Source of the DNA: Oscillospiraceae bacterium
Lineage (GTDB): Bacteria; Bacillota; Clostridia; Oscillospirales; Acutalibacteraceae
Length of the DNA: 64,000 nt
NCBI GenBank assembly: GCA_031262985.1
Contig: JAISGQ010000012.1
Span: 1-64,000 of the forward strand
Direction of reading: 5' to 3'
The notes under the pieces were generated by a model, which was not told the origin of the DNA, made no database searches, and was given only the letters and a program-made list of their open reading frames with translations. This document shows, in pieces, positions 28,737-38,619 of the stretch. How positions within the stretch are numbered: the first letter of the stretch is position 1; every line of letters starts with the position of its first letter. Both the position numbers and the translations under genes were made by a program.

Positions 28737-29596
28737 CACAAGAGGTTCTTGACGCTGTCGGTAATGCGCTTGGCTATATCTGCGCGGTTCATCGTGTAGA
28801 GGTGGATTCCGTCTGCGCCGTTCGATATGAGGTCTACAATCTGGTCGATAGCATACGCCACTCCTGCATCGAGAAGGGCGGCGGGGTTGCTCTCGTACCG
28901 CGACATCATCTTGACGAACTTGGGAGGAAGGCTCGCTCCGCACATCGTGACCATTCGCTCAATCTGGCTTTTGTTGGTCACAGGCATAATCCCCGCCGAT
29001 ATAGGAACAGAAATGCCTGCTATCTCCGCTTTTTCCGCGAAGGAGTAGAAATAGGAGTTGTCGAAAAACAGCTGGCTTACAAGCGAACGCGCCCCCGCGT
29101 CCACCTTCCGCCAAAGGTTTCGTATATCGGCAATGAGGCTGTCGCTCTCGATATGCCCCTCAGGATAGCAGGCGGCGGATATATCGAAGCCGCCGTCCTC
29201 CCCGATAAACTCAATGAGGTCGCTTGCATAGGCGAAGTCGGTAGCCGAGGGCATATCGGGATTTATGTCGCCTCTCAGCGCGAGGATGTTCTCTATGCCG
29301 CTCTCCTTTAGCTCCCTCAGCGTTGCGACTACTCCTTCTCGGGAGGAGTTGATGCAGGTTAGATGCGCCATCGACTCAATCCCCAGCGTGTGCTTAATGT
29401 AGCTTGCTATGTCGCGTGTGGAGGCGTTCGCCGCACTGCCTCCCGCTCCGTAGGTGACGCTTATGTAGTCGGGGGAAAGCTCCTTTAGGTCGGCGAGCGT
29501 GCTGTATACCGTATCCACAGACGAGGTCTTTTTCGGAGGAAAAACCTCGAAGGAGAAGACGGTTTTGTTGGTTTTATACATTGATGAAATTTTCAT
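28736..29596 (-). CDS. metF: Methylenetetrahydrofolate reductase
   Basis: FSFEVFPPKKTSSVDTVYSTLADLKELSPDYISVTYGAGGS; NILALRGD. Confidence 0.94.
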   Translation of the reverse strand: MKISSMYKTNKTVFSFEVFPPKKTSSVDTVYSTLADLKELSPDYISVTYGAGGSAANASTRDIASYIKHTLGIESMAHLTCINSSREGVVATLRELKESGIENILALRGDINPDMPSATDFAYASDLIEFIGEDGGFDISAACYPEGHIESDSLIADIRNLWRKVDAGARSLVSQLFFDNSYFYSFAEKAEIAGISVPISAGIMPVTNKSQIERMVTMCGASLPPKFVKMMSRYESNPAALLDAGVAYAIDQIVDLISNGADGIHLYTMNRADIAKRITDSVKNLL

Positions 29597-29726
29597 TATG
29601 CTACTAAGCTCCCTTTGTTAGGTATATTGGGGGTATTATAACATACCAAAATGGTATTATTCAAGGAAAGTGATTGGGGAATTTTCCTATTCTCTTCTCT
29701 GTGATTGGAGAATTTTCCCCGCCTCG

Positions 29727-31013
29727 TCACCCCGCAGCCCGTACTCCCGTGCATTGCTGTCCGTCCGTACCTGTAATTTCAGCAGTAACCATATCTCCCA
29801 CAGAAAAATCGCCCTTCAAAACTACCTCAATGTAGTTTTCGGAGTAGCCCGCGTACACTCCTTCGGCTCTCTCGCTCTCAATTAACACAGTACATCTGCT
29901 CCCGACGAGGCTCTCCAAAAACGCGCGTGACAGCTCGTCTCCGAGCTGTATCATCTCCCTGCTGCGCCTGTCCTTGACTTCCCTCGTCACCTGTAGGGGG
30001 AGGTCGGCGGCTTTCGTGCCGGGTCGCTTGGAGTAGGCGAAAACGTGTATGCGCGAAAAGCCTATCTCCCTGACAAAATCCATGGAGGAGGAGAACTCCT
30101 CCTCACTCTCGCCCGGAAAGCCCACCATGACATCGGTTGTAAGGGCGGCGTTGGGGAAGCTCTCCCTTATTTTCGCGCAGATATTCCTGAAAAACGCGGT
30201 GTCGTACTTTCGGTTCATGCGTTTGAGCGTGCTGTCACAGCCGCTTTGGAGCGACAGATGAAAGTGCGGACACAGTTTATCCTGCCGCGACAGCTTCTCC
30301 AAAACCTCGTCGGTCAGCAAGTCACATTCGAGCGAGCCTAAGCGGATTCGCTTAATCTCCGCGCTTTCCGCAACCGCGTCCACCGCGTCGCACAGCGTCA
30401 GCCCCAAATCCTGCCCGTAGGCGGAGAGGTTGATGCCAACCAGCACAACCTCCTTAAAGCTCCCCGCCAGCTTCTCCGTCTCAGCCTTTATGTCGGATAT
30501 GGCGCGGCTTCTCACCCTACCCCTCGCGTAGGGGATAATGCAGTAGGAGCAAAAGCGGTTGCAGCCGTCCTCAATTTTCATGATAACGCGTGTGCGCCAG
30601 TTAAACTTGCTGATTCCATTTTCGTTATGATACTCATTAGAGTGAGCCTCTATCTTAACAATCCGTCTGTGGCAGGAGAGAAACTCGCCGATACAATCGG
30701 CTATTACCGCCCTGTTTGAGTTGCCGAGGATTATGTCCGCCTCCGGCAGTTTTTCCGAGATTTCGGGGAACGCCTGAGGTACACAGCCGGTCAGAATGAG
30801 TACACATTCGGGGTTTGCGCGGCGGAGCTTTCTTATGAGCTGTCCTGTTTTTCTGTCTGCCTCTCCCGTCACGGTACAGCTGTTTACGACCAGTATATCA
30901 GCCTCACTGTCGCGTTCGGCAGTCTCATAGCCTGTCGCCGTCAGCCGCTCGAGCATTACCTGCGACTCGTACTGATTGACCTTGCAGCCGAGAGTGTGTA
31001 TTTTAACCTTCAT
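29727..31013 (-). CDS. mtaB: tRNA threonylcarbamoyladenosine methylthiotransferase
   Basis: MKVKIHTLGCKVNQYES, radical SAM CNRFCSYCIIPYARGRVRSR, TRAM-like C-terminus. Confidence 0.93.
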   Translation of the reverse strand: MKVKIHTLGCKVNQYESQVMLERLTATGYETAERDSEADILVVNSCTVTGEADRKTGQLIRKLRRANPECVLILTGCVPQAFPEISEKLPEADIILGNSNRAVIADCIGEFLSCHRRIVKIEAHSNEYHNENGISKFNWRTRVIMKIEDGCNRFCSYCIIPYARGRVRSRAISDIKAETEKLAGSFKEVVLVGINLSAYGQDLGLTLCDAVDAVAESAEIKRIRLGSLECDLLTDEVLEKLSRQDKLCPHFHLSLQSGCDSTLKRMNRKYDTAFFRNICAKIRESFPNAALTTDVMVGFPGESEEEFSSSMDFVREIGFSRIHVFAYSKRPGTKAADLPLQVTREVKDRRSREMIQLGDELSRAFLESLVGSRCTVLIESERAEGVYAGYSENYIEVVLKGDFSVGDMVTAEITGTDGQQCTGVRAAG

Positions 31014-32895
31014 ATAAAGCCTCCAGCTTTGCGAATAGTTGCTCCTCCTCCTCGCGGAGGGCTTCGAGCTGTGCGGACAGCTCAAGGGTTTTTATGTAGT
31101 CGGCGGCGATGTCGGGGTTGAGGAGATTAGTATTAATCTCCTCAATTTGTTTCGATAAACCGTCGAGTGTCGCCTCTGTTTTCGCTATCTGCGTCTGCCG
31201 CTTGCGTTCGTCCGATGCCTGCTGCTTTTTCTGCCTGTAGTCGGACGCCTGTACGCTTTCCGGCTTCTGCGCCGCCTTTACGATTTGCGTCTCCTTATGC
31301 CGCTGCTCGAAGTAGTCGTAGTTGCCTATGTACTCCGTCACCTCTCCGCCCTCCATGTAGTAGAGCCGGTCGGCGAGCTTGTTGACGAAATATCGGTCGT
31401 GGGAGATCATAAAGACCGTACCCTCATACTCCGTCAGTGCCTGCTCCAACGCCTCTCTTGAGGTTATGTCGAGGTGGTTTGTCGGCTCGTCGAGGAGGAG
31501 GAAATTCGCCCTCGACAGCATGAGCTTGAGTATGGAGATTCTCGCGCGTTCGCCTCCGCTGAGTGTGCCGATAGTCTTAAATACGTCGTCGCCGCGGAAC
31601 AGGAACGCGCCGAGTGCCGAACGCACCTCAGTTTCGGTCATTCGAGGGTAGTCGTCCCACACCTCGTCTAAGACGGTTTTTGATATGTGGAGCGACTCCT
31701 GATTCTGTTCGTAGTAGCCCACGCTTATGTTTGAGCCTAAGGAGAAAAAGCCCGATTTCGGCGGGAGCTTTCCGCAAAGTGCCTTAAAGAGCGTAGTTTT
31801 CCCGCATCCGTTCGGTCCGAGGAGGAAAATCCTCTCGCTCTTTCCGATATATATGTCAATATCCCTGAAAATAAGGCTGTCGGAGGAGTAGCCGCCGCAC
31901 AGTTTTTTGCAGATGAGAACGTCATTTCCTCCGCCTGTTTTCGTGTCGAACTTAAAGCCGAGGGAGGCGGGGGCTTTGCTCACCTTTGTGAGATTCCCCG
32001 CTATTCTGTCAATCTGCTTTTGCTTGCTGGCGATGGTGATGTAGTTTCGCTCCTGACTGAATGTCTTTTGCTGTGCGATTATGCCCTCTATGCGCTTTAT
32101 TTCGCGCTCGGTGTTGATGTTCTGCCTGATTGCCGCCTGCCGAAGCTCCTCCTTGAGGAGGAGAAAGCGGCTGTAGTTGCCGTTGTAGGCGGTAAGCCTG
32201 CAATTTTCTATTTCAAATGTGCGTTTTGTCACCCTGTCGAGGAAATAGCGGTCGTGGGAGATGATGATGTACGCGCTTTTGCATGAGAGGAGGAAGTCCT
32301 CCAGCCACTCCACCGACTTTATGTCGAGGTGGTTTGTCGGCTCATCGAGGAGGAGCAAGGAGCTGTCGGATAGGAGCATTTTGCATAGCTGCACCTTCGA
32401 CCGCTGTCCTCCGCTCAGTTCGCTGATGCTGTTGTATAGCTGAGTTTCGGAAAATCCAAGCCCTAAGAGCGCGGATTTCACCCTGCTTTTGTAGGTAAGC
32501 CCGCCCAGCCGCTCAAACTGCTCCGTGAGGAGGTGCTGCCGCTCAATGAGAGCGTTTGTGCCTCCGTTTTGTTCGAGGAGGCTGTGTATCTCCTCCAGCT
32601 CTGTTTCCATATCGTCGAGGTGGCTGAAAATTTTGATTACCTCGTCGTACATAGAGACGTTGAGGGAGAGGGAAAACTGCTCCATGTAGCCGATTTTGGT
32701 ATCTCCGCTCTTTGAGATTGTCCCATCGTCGGGTGTATACTCCCCGATAATCAGCTTGAAAAGGGAGGTTTTTCCCGAGCCGTTCACGCCTACAAGCCCT
32801 ATTTTATTTTTCTCCTCCACCTGAAAGCTGACACTTTCGAGGATTGTTTTAGCTCCGAAGGACAGACTGACATTTCCGCAGCTGATAAGGCTCAC
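31003..32895 (-). CDS. ABC-F family ATP-binding protein
   Basis: Two ABC cassettes (GVNGSGKTSLFKL / GPNGCGKTTLFKA), ELSGGQRSKVQL and LSGGERARISIL. Confidence 0.95.
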   Translation of the reverse strand: MSLISCGNVSLSFGAKTILESVSFQVEEKNKIGLVGVNGSGKTSLFKLIIGEYTPDDGTISKSGDTKIGYMEQFSLSLNVSMYDEVIKIFSHLDDMETELEEIHSLLEQNGGTNALIERQHLLTEQFERLGGLTYKSRVKSALLGLGFSETQLYNSISELSGGQRSKVQLCKMLLSDSSLLLLDEPTNHLDIKSVEWLEDFLLSCKSAYIIISHDRYFLDRVTKRTFEIENCRLTAYNGNYSRFLLLKEELRQAAIRQNINTEREIKRIEGIIAQQKTFSQERNYITIASKQKQIDRIAGNLTKVSKAPASLGFKFDTKTGGGNDVLICKKLCGGYSSDSLIFRDIDIYIGKSERIFLLGPNGCGKTTLFKALCGKLPPKSGFFSLGSNISVGYYEQNQESLHISKTVLDEVWDDYPRMTETEVRSALGAFLFRGDDVFKTIGTLSGGERARISILKLMLSRANFLLLDEPTNHLDITSREALEQALTEYEGTVFMISHDRYFVNKLADRLYYMEGGEVTEYIGNYDYFEQRHKETQIVKAAQKPESVQASDYRQKKQQASDERKRQTQIAKTEATLDGLSKQIEEINTNLLNPDIAADYIKTLELSAQLEALREEEEQLFAKLEALYEG

Positions 32896-33090
32896 GACAA
32901 AACACCTCCTAACTTATACCTATACCAAATTTTACTCCCAAGCATTGTACAACAAAATCGTACAATTTTCCATAAAAATTTTAATTTAGTTTTCCCCATT
33001 AAAAATAGTACCAATATTTCCTTCTTTATGTTAAAATAAAAAGCACACGAATGAAAACATTCTGAAAACAGATATGGGCGGCAATGAGAG

Positions 33091-34209
33091 ATGGAATATA
33101 ATTTAAATTTAGGCGTATGGAACAGCGTTTTCTCCGTCCCCTCGGTAGTAGTGGACGAGCATATGCGGCTTGCGGGAGCGGCACAGTTAAAGGTGCTTCT
33201 CTACCTCCTTCGGCACGCGGGCGAAAATACGGAGCTGTCGGAGCTGTCGCGGGTTGTCGGTCTCGCCGAGAGCGACACCGCCGACGCCGTCTCCTACTGG
33301 GCAGCGTGCGGAGTACTGTCCTTCGGCGGCGCAGTAGGAGCAGTAGGCGGCGCAGGAGCAGCAGGCGGCACGCTCTCTCCCCCTAAGGAAACCGGTGCGG
33401 CACAGACTGCCGCTGACATCCCCGCTCCTCCCGAAATCAAGTGGGAGGAGGTAAAACCGAGCGGCATGCAGGGCGACACTTCCTCCGCCGAAAAGAGGGC
33501 GAGGACGCTCAAAAGCGAACGCACGAGGTATCCCTTTGACGAGTGCGCGGAGTTTATCTCAGCGGACAAGAAGCTAAGGAGTATGCTCCTGTCGGTGGAG
33601 TCCATTTTGGCAAAACAGCTCAATCACACCGAAATCTCGGTTTTTGTTTCGCTCAATAAGTTCTACGGACTGAAAAACGACATAATCACAATGCTTGTCC
33701 ACTACTGCAAGAGTATCGCGAAAACCAATATCGCCTACATAGAGGCGACGGGAATCGGGTGGAGCGACGACGGCGTGGACTCCGTGAAAAAAGCGGAGGA
33801 GAAGGTGTCGTGCCTCAACAAGAACAACGCGGCGTGGAGGAAGGTCACGGGACTTTTCGGGATAGAGAAGCGCAAGCCCTCCGAGCGGGAGGAGCAGTTC
33901 TGCTGTGCGTGGGTGTACGACTGGAATTTCTCCGACCAAATGCTCACGCTCGCCTACGAAAAGTGCGTGGAGGTCAAGGGGAAGCTCAGCTTTGCCTACC
34001 TCAACGGGATTTTGAAGCGTTGGTTTGAAGGCGGTATCTCCACTCCCGAAATGGTGGAGGAGAACGACACGCAAAACAGGCAGAAGTCCCAAAAGGAGAA
34101 GAAAAGCGGCAACGGCAGGTATGAGCCGACATACGACGCGGACGAAATCGAGGCACTCCTTGACGAGGAGTGGCTGAGTGAGGCGAGCGCGGTTAGCGGA
34201 GGTGACTGA
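33091..34209 (+). CDS. DnaD-domain replication initiation protein
   Basis: Two DnaD-like regions separated by a Gly/Ala/Pro linker; directly upstream of a DnaC-like ATPase. Confidence 0.75.
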   Translation: MEYNLNLGVWNSVFSVPSVVVDEHMRLAGAAQLKVLLYLLRHAGENTELSELSRVVGLAESDTADAVSYWAACGVLSFGGAVGAVGGAGAAGGTLSPPKETGAAQTAADIPAPPEIKWEEVKPSGMQGDTSSAEKRARTLKSERTRYPFDECAEFISADKKLRSMLLSVESILAKQLNHTEISVFVSLNKFYGLKNDIITMLVHYCKSIAKTNIAYIEATGIGWSDDGVDSVKKAEEKVSCLNKNNAAWRKVTGLFGIEKRKPSEREEQFCCAWVYDWNFSDQMLTLAYEKCVEVKGKLSFAYLNGILKRWFEGGISTPEMVEENDTQNRQKSQKEKKSGNGRYEPTYDADEIEALLDEEWLSEASAVSGGD

Positions 34210-34211
34210 GA

Positions 34212-35198
34212 GTGGCAAACGATATATATGATGTGTGCATGGAGCGAATCAACGAGCGAAGGGCGAAGGCATTGCTCCTGTCCGAGGAACGCGGGGCGTT
34301 TTTAGCCGCGCAGTGCGGTGAGTACGCCGAAATCAAGAAGAGGCTTTCGGGTACGTGGTTTGCACTGGCACAGCAGGTACTCAAACGCGGCAACACGGAG
34401 GCGGAGCTTAACTCCCTCATGGAGGAGAACCTTCAGGCGCAGGAGCGGATAGACAGGATTTTAGCCGAACGCGGCTACGACAAGAGCTGGCTTGAGCCTG
34501 TGTTCGTCTGCAAACACTGTGAGGACACGGGGTTTGTAGGCGGCAAGGTGTGCGAATGTCTCAAGCAGATGATAAGGAATGAGCGGTATGAACGGCTCAA
34601 TGCTGTCACTCCGCTCAAGCTCAGCACCTTTGACACCTTTTCACTCGATTTGTACTCCGACAAGCCCGATTCGCCCGGAGGACTTTCCCCTCGTTTGCTC
34701 ATGTCGGTTGCGTTTGAAAAATGCAGGAAATACGCGGAGAGCTTTTCGAAGCACTCCCCGAACCTCCTCTTGCAGGGCGGAGTAGGGCTTGGGAAAACCC
34801 ACCTCTCGCTCGCTATAGCAAAGACGGCTATAGACAAAAATTTCGGAGTGCTATACGGCGCGGCGGGGGAGTTCCTCACTAAAATAGAGCGTGAGCATTT
34901 CGGCAGAAGTACGTCGGGGGAGGACACACTGTCCATGTGCAAGTCGTGCGACCTGCTCATCCTCGACGATTTAGGCGCGGAGTTTCTCACGCAGTTCAGT
35001 ATTGCCATGCTGTATGATATTATAAACGCGCGGATACTCTCCTCCTCCCCGACGATAATAAGCACGAATCTCACTATATCGGGGATTCAGGAGCGGTACA
35101 CCGAGCGGCTTGCCTCGAGGATAACGGGAAACTACCTGCGCTACCAGTTTGCGGGGAAGGACCTGCGGATTACTGTCCGCAAGGCGCGGAAGGAATGA
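34212..35198 (+). CDS. DnaC/DnaI-like ATP-binding protein
   Basis: C-x2-C...C-x-C zinc motif CKHCEDTGFVGGKVCEC, Walker A QGGVGLGKTHLSLAIA, LILDDLGAEF. Confidence 0.92.
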   Translation: MANDIYDVCMERINERRAKALLLSEERGAFLAAQCGEYAEIKKRLSGTWFALAQQVLKRGNTEAELNSLMEENLQAQERIDRILAERGYDKSWLEPVFVCKHCEDTGFVGGKVCECLKQMIRNERYERLNAVTPLKLSTFDTFSLDLYSDKPDSPGGLSPRLLMSVAFEKCRKYAESFSKHSPNLLLQGGVGLGKTHLSLAIAKTAIDKNFGVLYGAAGEFLTKIEREHFGRSTSGEDTLSMCKSCDLLILDDLGAEFLTQFSIAMLYDIINARILSSSPTIISTNLTISGIQERYTERLASRITGNYLRYQFAGKDLRITVRKARKE

Positions 35199-35306
35199 CG
35201 GATTTCAATTAGTGTGAAATTAAAGTGTGAAAGGAAATTTGTTTTCTGTATGTAGTACAATGATATGACCCAATAGATAGTAAAAAGCTCACCTCGAGAT
35301 GGTAGA

Positions 35307-35555
35307 ATGGAATCACGACAGACCAAACACTATTTCGAAGGAGAGCTTCTCATGGCAAGGATAACACAGAGAGAGAAAAAACGCAAGCAAGAGGCACAAA
35401 ATCGAGCGAAAGCCGTAGAATACGCACTGAAACATGGCAATAAAAGCGAAGCGGCACGATTGTATTTAGTCAGCTTGGCGAGCATAAAACGCTGGTGCAA
35501 GCGATATGACGGTATTCCAAAGGCACGATCCGTCTGCTGCTTGATAAACCGATAG
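35307..35555 (+). pseudogene. Truncated transposase, N-terminal HTH only
   Basis: RAKAVEYALKHGNKSEAARLYLVSLASIKRWCKRYDG, then stops shortly afterwards with no catalytic domain in any frame downstream. Confidence 0.6.
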
Positions 35556-35612
35556 ATTTTAATTTGATAGCCGACATCACGCGTTGGCGTGTGAAGCAAG
35601 TGGAGGAAAAGC

Positions 35613-36218
35613 ATGGATAAAAACGCATTTTTAACAGAAGATCGATTTGTGGATTTTAGGGATGAGAGTATCTCACGTTTAGCAAACACACTTTTTGCGG
35701 TCTGCCACAGTGATGCCGAAAAAGCCGAAGCCGCATTTTTGTATGTGCGCGACGAAATTCCACATTCGTTTGATATTAGAGCGAAAATCATCACTCATAC
35801 CGCTTCGGAAGTGTTGCGCCACAAAACAGGTATCTGCCACGCAAAAGCAAACCTGCTTGCCGCACTGTTACGCAGCGTCGGACTACCTACAGGCTTTCGT
35901 TTTCAGCACATTACCTTTGCGGATGATGATTCGCAAGATTATTGTTTGCATTGTTATAACGCGGTTTTTCTTAATGAAAAATGGATACAGCTTGATGCGC
36001 GAGGTAATAAGCCTGGTGTAAACGCGCAATTTTCACTTGATGAACCTATTCTTGCTTTTCCATGCAGAAAAGAATATGACGAGTATATTTTTAATGGAAT
36101 TTACGCAAAGCCAGATTTGCCGACAATGCACTTACTATGCGAAGCTATGAATATAGATGAAGTTGCACGCGGCTTGCCGGAATTTCCGGCAAATAAGCCT
36201 GATTTAATAATAGATTAA
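35613..36218 (+). CDS. Transglutaminase-like domain protein
   Basis: ASEVLRHKTGICHAKANLLAALLRSVGLPTGF ... DYCLHCYNAVFLNEKWIQLDARGN (Cys/His/Asp triad pattern). Confidence 0.85.
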   Translation: MDKNAFLTEDRFVDFRDESISRLANTLFAVCHSDAEKAEAAFLYVRDEIPHSFDIRAKIITHTASEVLRHKTGICHAKANLLAALLRSVGLPTGFRFQHITFADDDSQDYCLHCYNAVFLNEKWIQLDARGNKPGVNAQFSLDEPILAFPCRKEYDEYIFNGIYAKPDLPTMHLLCEAMNIDEVARGLPEFPANKPDLIID

Positions 36219-36237
36219 GAGGAGAAATGCGTAAAAG

Positions 36238-36384
36238 ATGAAATATTACCAAATCGCCGTCGTCATACTTTTCGGTGCTTTTTATATCACCTACATCGCA
36301 AAGATGCTGCTTAAAAAGCAAGGCATCAAAGGCAGTATACTCGGTAAAAACGCGCTTGAAAAAGCGTTACTCTTAGTCACCTAG
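36238..36384 (+). pseudogene. 5' fragment of an isoprenylcysteine carboxyl methyltransferase-like gene
   Basis: MKYYQIAVVILFGAFYITYIAKMLLKKQGIKGSILGK then unrelated residues and a stop at 48 aa. Confidence 0.5.
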
Positions 36385-36496
36385 CTATGAATCGTTATTA
36401 GAGAAATCATATCGTCCCAAAAAACACCCGAATCAACACAGCAATTACGAAAAACGAAAGCTAAGAAAGGCGTACAAGAGCAAATTTGCGCGGTAT

Positions 36497-36897
36497 GGCT
36501 GGCAAGGAGTTAGAGTTTAGGGAGGTAGACGGCTAAAGCCTACACCCAAACTACCGCCTTTAGGCGGTAGTGATTGAGCCTCATAATGTTTTATTGATGA
36601 ACCAATTAAACCTTGCCATTCAGCGCGTGTGTTGTGTGCAAAATCGTTGAAATACAGCCGTTTTATCTTGAAAGTGTGGCAAGGTTTAATCGGGGGAGCA
36701 ATAACAATAAGTAGGTCGCAAGGCGACCTACACAGTGGAACCCCCGACGAGGGTTCTCCCTACCCTTCCTGCGTTTTTCTGACGATAAAGAATTTCGCCA
36801 TCTGCGGATGGCGACTTAAGACTCTGTCTTAAGAATCTGCAAGCCTTTGAAAAGGCTTGACCTAAACTTTGCCTCCTTGGCAACAGATTTGAGTTAG
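36497..36897 (-). repeat. Multi-hairpin interspersed element, copy E (inverted; lacks hairpin 4)
   Basis: Core 36700-36891 on minus; caacagatttgagttagt terminus; partial opposite terminus ggcaaggagttagagttta at 36501; internal hairpin ctaccgcctttaggcggtag. Confidence 0.9.
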
Positions 36898-36990
36898 TGT
36901 GAAAGGAAATTTGTTTTCCTTATTGAAATTACCGTGTGTTTCCAATATAATAGTTTGGAATCCAAAAATTAATTTGAGGAGAGATAAAAA

Positions 36991-38157
36991 TTGGAGTTTT
37001 TTGAATTTCTTACCGGCGGTATATCAGAATTTCTCGAACCCGGCGGCTGGAAGATGGCAGTCATGTGGGTGGTAGGCGCACTCCTTATCTGGCTTGCGAT
37101 AAAGAAGGATATGGAACCCGCACTGCTCCTTCCTATGGGTTTTGGCGCGATACTCATAAATATCCCCCTAAGCGGAGCTATCGACCAGACCTTAGCCGGC
37201 GGCTTAGAGATGCACGGTATAATCGACTGGCTTTTCGAGGTAGGAATAGAAGCCTCGGAGGCTATGCCGCTCCTCCTGTTTATCGGAATAGGCGCGATGA
37301 TTGACTTCGGACCGCTCCTGTCGAATCCGAAAATGCTGCTTTTCGGCGGCGCGGCGCAGTTCGGCATATTCGCCACAATCACTGCGGCGGCACTCATCGG
37401 CTTCGACCTAAAGGACGCGGCGTCCACCGGTATAATCGGCGCGGCGGACGGACCTACCTCCATCATGGTGTCGCAGGTTTTGGGCAGTAAGTATGTCGGC
37501 GCGATAGCAGTCGCGGCGTACTCCTACATGGCGTTAGTTCCCATTATTCAGCCTGTCGCGATTAAGGCTGTCACAACGAAAAAAGAGCGTATGATTCGTA
37601 TGCCCTACAATCCGAGCAGCGTATCAAAAAACACAAGAATCCTCTTCCCGATACTCGTTACGCTTATAGCGGGGCTTGTATCCTCCCTCTCCGTGTCGTT
37701 AGTCGGATGCCTGATGTTCGGCAACCTCATAAGGGAGAGCGGAAAGCTCGACAGTCTGTCTCAGACTGCCTCCACGACCTTCGCTAACATCATCACACTG
37801 CTTCTCGGAATTACTATCTCCGCAAGCATGAAGGCGGAGAATTTTGTAAGAATCGAAACCCTCGTGATTATGGCTCTCGGCTTGCTGGCGTTCATCTTCG
37901 ACACAATGGCGGGAGTGCTTTTCGCGAAGTTCCTCAACATCTTCCTCCCCAAGGGAAAGAAAATCAATCCCATGGTAGGCGGCGCGGGCATCTCGGCGTT
38001 CCCCATGTCCGCAAGAGTTATCCAGAAGATGGCACTCAAGGAGGACAATCAGAACCACCTCCTCATGCACGCGGTAGGCGCGAATGTCGCGGGGCAGATA
38101 GGCTCTGTTATAGCGGGCGGAATAATACTTGAGCTTGTTCCGGGACTTATAGGTTAG
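36991..38157 (+). CDS. Sodium ion-translocating decarboxylase beta subunit (OadB family)
   Basis: IGIGAMIDFGPLLSNPK, GAADGPTSIMVSQVL, NPMVGGAGISAFPMSARV; probable TTG start after gaggagag. Confidence 0.93.
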   Translation: MEFFEFLTGGISEFLEPGGWKMAVMWVVGALLIWLAIKKDMEPALLLPMGFGAILINIPLSGAIDQTLAGGLEMHGIIDWLFEVGIEASEAMPLLLFIGIGAMIDFGPLLSNPKMLLFGGAAQFGIFATITAAALIGFDLKDAASTGIIGAADGPTSIMVSQVLGSKYVGAIAVAAYSYMALVPIIQPVAIKAVTTKKERMIRMPYNPSSVSKNTRILFPILVTLIAGLVSSLSVSLVGCLMFGNLIRESGKLDSLSQTASTTFANIITLLLGITISASMKAENFVRIETLVIMALGLLAFIFDTMAGVLFAKFLNIFLPKGKKINPMVGGAGISAFPMSARVIQKMALKEDNQNHLLMHAVGANVAGQIGSVIAGGIILELVPGLIG

Positions 38158-38169
38158 GAGGAGAAATAA

Positions 38170-38568
38170 ATGAGAAATAATATCTTAAAGAAACTCGCGC
38201 TCTTCTGCGCGGTACTCATGATAGCTTTGTTCGTCTGCTCGTTTTCGGCTTTAGCCGCAGAGAGCGTGAGCGATACCGACACCACCTCCGCCGTTCTCAC
38301 GAAAGAGCCGCGGGGGGACGACTCCCTGCTGATTGCTCCGAACCCGAACGCAGAGGAGGAGAGCGGCGAAGCCGCGCTTTCTCCCACCGACAATGACGGC
38401 TTTAAGGAGATGCTCAGCAAGAGCATGGACGAAAAGATGGTCACTGTTAAAAAAACCCTCACGGTAATGGGCTGGGGCATGGCGACTATATTTATCGTCG
38501 TCATCATTATATATATCGTTGTGGCGACGCTGACCGCCGTCACGAAGGAGAAAAAGAAGGAGGAGTAG
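38170..38568 (+). CDS. Small OadG-like membrane protein
   Basis: Signal peptide, single C-terminal TM MGWGMATIFIVVIIIYIVVATLTAV; adjacent to oadB. Confidence 0.6.
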   Translation: MRNNILKKLALFCAVLMIALFVCSFSALAAESVSDTDTTSAVLTKEPRGDDSLLIAPNPNAEEESGEAALSPTDNDGFKEMLSKSMDEKMVTVKKTLTVMGWGMATIFIVVIIIYIVVATLTAVTKEKKKEE

Positions 38569-38619
38569 CAGTCCTCCTCGCGATAGACTGAAAAAATTCG
38601 AGAGAAAAAGGAAGATTTT

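Noticed and set aside
29597-29726. SAM or cobalamin riboswitch upstream of metF/metH
   Set aside because: I looked for a SAM-I core or a B12 box in the minus-strand leader and could not see one; the leader is short and AT-rich.
38569-38619. T-box leader for proS
   Set aside because: Only about 50 nt between the upstream gene and proS, with no specifier loop or AGGGUGGNACCGCG-like T-box motif.
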